Positions 59,000 through 64,000 of a stretch of DNA of 64,000 nt are shown here, piece after piece. This DNA is from Membranipora membranacea (lineage: Eukaryota; Bryozoa; Gymnolaemata; Cheilostomatida; Membraniporidae). The notes beneath the pieces are model-generated. The model had not been told where the DNA came from, did not search any database, and saw only the letters and a list, made by a program, of their open reading frames with translations. Every line of letters begins with the position of its first letter. Positions within the stretch are counted from its first letter, which is position 1. The stretch is taken from positions 7,383,001 to 7,447,000 of the forward strand of contig OU612066.1 of assembly GCA_914767715.1 (NCBI GenBank), written 5' to 3'. The position numbers were made by a program, and so were the translations under genes.

Positions 59000-59565
59000 T
59001 TAAATTCTCCCATAATCTATTGGGTTCCCGTCACTGTCTACGCACACTCCTCGACGGTCATCACATTTGGCAGATCCAATACCATTACAGTCACTGTAAA
59101 ATAGGAAAAGGATGATGTGAAATGAGATGTCTGCGTTGCACGTTTAGCTGGTGAAATTGAGTTTGATCACAATTCTAAATAGATATTTTAAAAAGTTGGG
59201 AATAATTTCAAATCTTTTAACAGCCCAACAAATACATTATTGAGGAGAAGAACAAATTATCAATAGAGCAGTATGCAAAGAATTTATAATTATATATTTT
59301 GACCAGAAATATGTCTTCTGTTTGAACCATTGAGACGAATATTATCCAAAGGTCTTTTTTCGGTCATTTAAACTTCTTAGATTTCAAAACACTCTCTGCC
59401 TTTAGCATATGACTCAATTAACTAAACCAATAAGTTGACCACATGATAATCATCTTGTGAAACGGGCTTGACTCACTTGTCCCGGTGGCAGTCTAGATGC
59501 GTTGCTTTGCTCATGGCTACTGCTATCATAACAAATGCAGTTAAGCAATTAATCATCTTCATCGT
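59000..59565 (-). CDS. Small secreted cysteine-rich peptide, 59 residues, two coding exons
   Basis: Exon 2 (59,477-59,565) holds the ATG at 59,560-59,562, and exon 3 (59,000-59,093) ends in TAA at 59,000-59,002. Both borders are strong (acceptors ttttacag, donor CAA|GTGAGT) and join in phase. Residues 1-20 form a clear signal peptide with a Leu/Val/Ala/Ile core ending in SKA. The mature part has four cysteines at residues 25, 31, 39 and 46 (C-X5-C-X7-C-X6-C), enough for two disulfides, with DC-H-R-D-N-DC at the start and a GVCVDSDG turn. I do not recognise the family. The spacing recalls small CxxDxDC modules such as EB or dickkopf-like folds, but that is only resemblance. Two damaged copies lie nearby at 53.3-55.3 and 57.6 kb. 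Its role (defence, signalling or other) is unknown. Confidence 0.72.
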
Positions 59566-60516
59566 CTGTAAAATATGGAAACTCAGTTTCTACTAGTGTC
59601 TTTTGAAAAAAACTTCACAGGAAGAACAGGAGATATTTGGAGGAGATGAGAGTCGCAGTGAAACATTCAACTGCTACAATCTAACATCCTTTCTTTTTTA
59701 GATTACCAGAGATGTGCATCATAACCTTCAACAGGACAAAACTGGTTGCTTAACTTATTCAATAACAATACCTGCAGCTGGCTATGCATAAACTACTACT
59801 AAGTTGCCAAAAACGTGATTATGATATTTAAGAACTCAAATTACATCATTATTATGTGTTATGCGTTTGTTTCATATGAACAAGTAGTGAGCTCAGGATC
59901 TTCGCAGCTCTAAATTCAAAGATTCAACGAACTGTATTTTAAATATCATACAGACAATCTAAGATACAAAGTTTCTGCTACATACAATTCTTTACCGTTA
60001 CATTCGAGATCTAAAGAGAAGTTCAGTTCATTCAAAACTTTACTTTTCAACCATATATTATCGACTTGACCAACATCATTGATGATATTATTTCCCTTCT
60101 GTTTCTCTTTTTTTGTTTTAAAAAAAATTGTTTTCTGGCACTGAGTGCAAAACATTTCGAATGAGATGACTTTTGATGCCAATAAAAAAAGTATATATGA
60201 GAGGTTAATGCTTGAATTTAATTAAGTAAATGAGAGCGAATTAGAGGTGGACAGAGGACATTGTTGGCGCAACATCAATGACATGCCAATGCTGAGTGCG
60301 TAAATTAGCTGTTTCCATGCAGGTTTACTAAGCTGTGACACACCCAATAACTGTAACTCTGTAATGATTTGCTATTTTATTACTTCAAAATTGAATAAAC
60401 AAAATATTATGCATAACTAAGCACCACTATAGGCCTGATTGAAAGAGTTTAAGTGCCTCAGAATGTGAGCCAGAAAAATGAAAATTGGTCCTAATTCTCA
60501 CAGACTTGAAACTTAC
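59566..60516 (-). other. Intron 1 of the peptide gene, with the hAT empty site
   Basis: About 950 bases between the non-coding exon and the signal-peptide exon. It contains the unoccupied hAT target at 60,335-60,342. Most of the interval aligns, inverted, with 53,380-54,840 once the hAT element is removed. Confidence 0.7.
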
Positions 60517-60603
60517 TGTTAGGATTGCGCGTGTGGTATAGCTATTGGCTGGCTGGTCTCCCTGTTGTTTGAATAACAGGAGTCAAGACATTGCGCTTTT
60601 ATA
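60517..60603 (-). promoter_or_regulatory. TATA promoter and non-coding first exon of the peptide gene
   Basis: TATAAAAG on the minus strand at 60,596-60,603 is conserved with the pseudogene copy (53,286). Transcription would start near 60,570. The leader runs to the donor AACA|GTAAGT at 60,515-60,516, also conserved in the other copy. The leader has no ATG that could start the peptide; translation starts in exon 2. Confidence 0.65.
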
Positions 60604-61031
60604 TCCTTCTTCAATGATGTTGAGCGTGCCAAGGTGCCAATTTGGTGGACTATCATGATACACCCAAGGTCACAACCAAGACCAATAATTCCACTGCATT
60701 CCATAACATTAAAGCTGATTTTAGTGCACCAACACTCACATCTTCCCCTTTCTCATTATCTCCTCCTACCTATCTATGCTCCTGGTCAACTTTGTGATGA
60801 TGAATGTTTATTTCATGCTACACTCCTGAAGTCTTCACTAATATAAATGTGTGTTCCACCAGGAATCAGGAGGGATCATCGCATGACTTTGTTTTCGTTC
60901 AACCTAATGCATTTCTGGATTGCCTTTTTAGTAAACATAAATGCATATGCTCCTGATACGATGTATATTGCACAATGTCACAATATTAGTCATTTAGAAA
61001 GGCCATGTAACAAACATTCTGGTTGCTGACC

Positions 61032-61205
61032 TGCTGCTGAAATTTTTTCTAACCTTGTCTTATCAGGCTTGGATAAAATTGAAAACCAAGCAGGTGAGTT
61101 ATAGCTCATCACAGATCGACTATTTGCTGTGTTAAAAACTTTTAGACCATCAGAGTTTCGTTCTAATTTCTTTAGCTGCCGCAGTAAAAATAATTTTGAA
61201 CTGCT
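61032..61205 (-). mobile_element. LINE reverse transcriptase fragment, same family as at 39 kb
   Basis: A minus-strand frame reads SSSKLFLLRQLKKLERNSDG, then NSRSVMSYNSPAWF and DKTRLEKI. It aligns with NSKLFLMRQLKKLGMSSTG, NIRSVLCYGAPVFY and TKSKLEHV in the element at 39,138-39,653. It is about 58 codons long, truncated on both sides, and abuts the peptide-gene upstream block. Confidence 0.8.
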
Positions 61206-61525
61206 CGATGATACAATGTTGTCAACATGTAATCATCATCTAATAATTTTAAATTAGCGTTAGTAATTCCTTTTTCTGCCTATAAGCACATTGGTTGTGA
61301 GATATAAATTCTTGCACATAGCCCTATTATTTATTTACTGAACCTGCTCACAAAGTTTACCTGAATGAAAAGGCAAAGAAATGGGTCACAAATCTTTACA
61401 AATATTGGGTTGGGCTACCTTTGGCATGGCTGATAATTGTGCACGTTTATAATAATCAGGAAATTTACCACTTAAAAGCATATAATTTACAATATCTTGG
61501 AATGGCACACAAATATCTCATTTAC

Positions 61526-61772
61526 CCTCTTTAGATAACCAAGTGGGAAAGTCTTCTTGACTGGTAACCTTACTCGTGTCTGAGGTGTTCAGCAGGTGTT
61601 TAATCTCGACCAGGCACAGCTGATCCAGTGTCTCGCTGCCACACTCCACTGCCTCTCCGCCTTCATTCTGGTAATATGTGTTAAGGATTCTGCAGAGCTG
61701 ATCTTTATTCTGCCTGATACCATCTATCACTGCATTGATTGACACCAGCACCATACCATCTGCATTCATATC
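61526..61772 (-). CDS. Possible exon of an unidentified minus-strand gene
   Basis: An open frame of about 82 codons is bounded by an acceptor-like gtaggcag at 61,773-61,774 and a donor GAGG|GTAAAT at 61,524-61,525. The translation contains MVLVSINAVIDGIRQNKDQL, LNTYYQNEGG, then CLVEIKHLL and DFPTWLSKE. It reads like a helical globular domain, and I do not recognise the family. Its first ~116 bases are the unit repeated in tandem to the right. No partner exon was found, so it may be a relic. Confidence 0.4.
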
Positions 61773-62476
61773 CTGCCTACATTCTGGTAATTTGTGTTGA
61801 GGTTTCTGCATAGCTGAGCATTATTCTGCCTGATACCATCTATCACTACATTGATTGACACCAGCACCATACCATCTGCATTCATATTATGCCTACATTC
61901 TGGTAATATGTGTTGTGGTTTTTGCATAGCTGATCATTATTCTGGCGGATACCATCTATCAGTACATTGATTGACACCAGCACCATACCATCTGCATTCA
62001 TATATTGCCTACATTCTGGTAATATGTGTTGAGGTTTTTACATAGCTGAGCATTATTCTGCCGGATACCATCTATCACTACATTGATTGACACCAGCACC
62101 ATACCATCTGCATTCATATTCTGCCTACATTCTGGCAATATGTGTTGAGGTTTCTGCATAGCTGAGCATTATTCTGCCTGATACCATCTATCACTACATT
62201 GATTGACACCGGCACCATACCATCTGCATTCATATTCTGCCTACATTCTGGCAATATGTGTTGAGGTTTCTGCATAGCTGAGCATTATTCTGCCGGATAC
62301 CATCTATCACTACATTGATTGACACCAGCACCATACCATCTGCATTCATATTCTGCCTACATTCTGGCAATATGTGTTGAGGTTTCTGCATAGCTGAGCA
62401 TTATTCTGCCTGATACCATCTATCACTACATTGATTGACACCAGCACCATACCATCTGCATTCATATTCTGTAAAC
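61658..62476. repeat. 116-base tandem array derived from an exon
   Basis: The landmark TGCATTCATAT occurs at 61,761, 61,877, 61,993, 62,109, 62,225, 62,341 and 62,457, exactly 116 bases apart each time. Copies differ by a few substitutions. On the minus strand each unit begins AATATGAATGCAGATGGTAT, the same as the start of the possible exon at 61,526-61,772. The outermost copy is preceded by a real-looking acceptor, gtttacag, at about 62,470-62,477. Since 116 is not a multiple of three, the copies cannot be read through as one protein. Confidence 0.93.
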
Positions 62477-62629
62477 TCCTTTTCTACAGCCAGGTTATGC
62501 CCATACATTACTCTCTAATTTTGATTGGGCAGGGCATGGTTGAACACTCCACCCATAGACTGAGGTCAGCTCAGCTGTAGCTGCTTGTCAGGAGGTTTAC
62601 TAGCTGACGTATAGTAGGAAGAGATCAGA

Positions 62630-63460
62630 CGCGATTCCATCGGCTGTAAGAGAGGAGATCTTAATGTTGAGTTTTTGGAAGCAATTGGGGTAAATTGAGG
62701 CTTTTAGAAAAGAGCAGTTTATGTGATAGTGGAATGGTAGAAGTGGTATACAAAGAAGGGAGATGCCAGATACCAACTACACAGGCCAAGCTTCTTACTG
62801 ACCTCGATCCAGTGTTGTCTGAAGAAATGTGTTAGCTCCACATCAGGGAAGAGATGAGTTTTACATTCCCGACATTATCTGCATACACACACTGAGGGAT
62901 TTAGCTAGTAGAAGTGATATAGAGATTCAAGTAATCATCAACTCAAGGCAATACAAAATTAATTGGACTGTGTCCTTGCCCTACAAGTTAAAACCCTCAC
63001 CACTCATCATCATTGACACAGTAACAAAATGAAATGATATTTCTTGACTTTGAAAATCAGACGGGATTGAAAATTAAACATATACCCTCAGCTGTATAGC
63101 TGTACTACTACACAAGGACTTTGATAGTTTTAAATGTTGAATTTGAAAGAATACTAGGTTTCAGGTAGTCTTTATCAAATGTCAAAGCTTTTCATGTCTT
63201 CATTCTTTGAGAGAAGATTTATGCGGCACAAAGCATTTGAACACAACACTTTTAGTTATCAATGCAAATAATGAGCCCGAGCTCCTAGTCTGAGACAGGC
63301 TGTCCTGACAAAGTGTATTTAAGATTTTCAAATCCGATCTCTTGAAATGTGGAAGGTATGAATGCCCAGGGTCAAACAATCAAAATCCTATTCACCAAGG
63401 TCAAATAGAGGATTTCATCTACATCCTTGTCATAACAAGTGTGATCAATAATGCTGAGCC
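62630..63460. repeat. Repeat block A, copy 2
   Basis: Direct copy of 56,645-57,390. On the minus strand near 62,645 a good acceptor (ctcttacag) precedes ATG and about 24 open codons, but the other copy has no ATG at this place. I therefore do not call a gene. Confidence 0.88.
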
Positions 63461-63540
63461 TATCTACTCGTATTTGAAGGTAAAAACCACAAAATTTTGT
63501 TTCTGTTAGTAGTTAGTGGTGTTTACAAACCGGTATTCGA

Positions 63541-64000
63541 ATGTCTTGGTGAGAAGGAGTATCAAGAATTTGCCTTGTGTGATGATGATGACAAGATCTT
63601 ATAAATAAAAATATGAAGAGTAGTCATCCATCAGCATGTCAATTTTGAATATGTTGAAAAGAATAGAGAACAGGATAATGCTTGTGGCACAAACAACCGA
63701 GTTTTTTATTGCTACATGACAAGGATAGCTGCTCGACTGAACATCACCCTGATCTGGTCTTGAGAAAATAATCATTTATGGAGTCATCAAAAATATGTAT
63801 ATTATGTAGCGGGTGGGTGGGATCATTTAAAACTTTACTGGTAATCTGTGAGTTGAAATAAAAATGATAATAAATCATTAATACTGATAGATTGAATATT
63901 GAGAGCAATTAATGATTCTTTGAAGCTGAACTCCAGAAATATGATATTAAGAGATTGTTTCTGGATCCCCTTGAGTCGTTGCTTGTTGTTGTCAGTTAAC
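63541..64000. repeat. Right-edge repeat blocks
   Basis: 63,541-63,760 is a direct copy of about 49,961-50,200. 63,770-64,000 is an inverted copy of 55,360-55,590. In the known copies the latter block lies just downstream of the peptide gene's last exon. A further minus-strand copy may therefore begin beyond position 64,000. Confidence 0.75.

Noticed and set aside
59000-59565. Naming the peptide a toxin or antimicrobial
   Set aside because: Only a signal peptide and four cysteines are visible. Many neutral secreted proteins look the same, so no activity can be assigned.
61761-62476. CRISPR-like or coding repeat array
   Set aside because: Units are contiguous without spacers, in animal DNA, and the 116-base period shifts frame each time.

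Overview
This window is nuclear DNA of an animal, AT-rich and densely interrupted by short GT-AG introns. It carries three recognisable multi-exon animal genes and a repeat-rich right third. Short introns (mostly 100-600 bases), the gene content (an RNF213-type giant E3 ligase, lysosomal galactocerebrosidase, an SLC23 transporter) and old LINE, hAT and MITE fragments suggest an invertebrate, possibly an early-branching one such as a sponge. That placement is inference; no rRNA or mitochondrial marker is present.

Layout. (1) Positions 1 to 22,955, minus strand: the 5' 42 coding exons of an RNF213 (mysterin) orthologue. I linked them by splice sites, and the phases agree at every junction. They encode about 2,880 residues: four tandem zinc ribbons, a long disordered stretch, a CBM20-like module, the helical N-terminal arm and the start of the AAA core, including a P-loop. 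The gene runs off the left edge, so the remaining AAA units, RING and RZ finger are outside. (2) 25,337 to 29,447, plus strand: a complete seven-exon galactocerebrosidase (GALC, GH59, 702 residues) with both catalytic glutamates, head-to-head with the RNF213 gene. (3) 29.4 to 35.3 kb: intergenic, with a decayed SLC23 exon, a tRNA-like repeat head and short tandem arrays. (4) 35,349 to 45,175, plus strand: a complete SLC23 (nucleobase/ascorbate transporter) gene with CCAAT and TATA boxes, a non-coding first exon and 14 coding exons (616 residues). Its introns hold a minisatellite, a LINE reverse-transcriptase fragment, a MITE and a long imperfect inverted repeat. (5) 45.2 to 49.6 kb: gene-poor. 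(6) 49.6 to 64 kb: a mosaic of diverged duplicated blocks in both orientations.

The most interesting part is in block 6. One minus-strand copy (59,000 to 60,603) forms an intact three-exon gene: TATA box, non-coding exon, signal-peptide exon and a cysteine-rich exon. It encodes a 59-residue secreted peptide with four cysteines in the mature part. A plus-strand copy (53,286 to 55,301) is a pseudogene: it lacks the signal-peptide exon and carries a 962-base hAT-like transposon whose empty site is preserved in the other copy. A third exon relic lies at 57.6 kb. Duplicated 3' flank at the right edge suggests another copy just outside. Next to this cluster, a 116-base unit apparently derived from an exon is repeated in tandem about seven times.

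The three main genes share no obvious pathway: antimicrobial or lipid-linked ubiquitin ligase, lysosomal sphingolipid hydrolase, and plasma-membrane vitamin C or nucleobase uptake. Their adjacency looks incidental.
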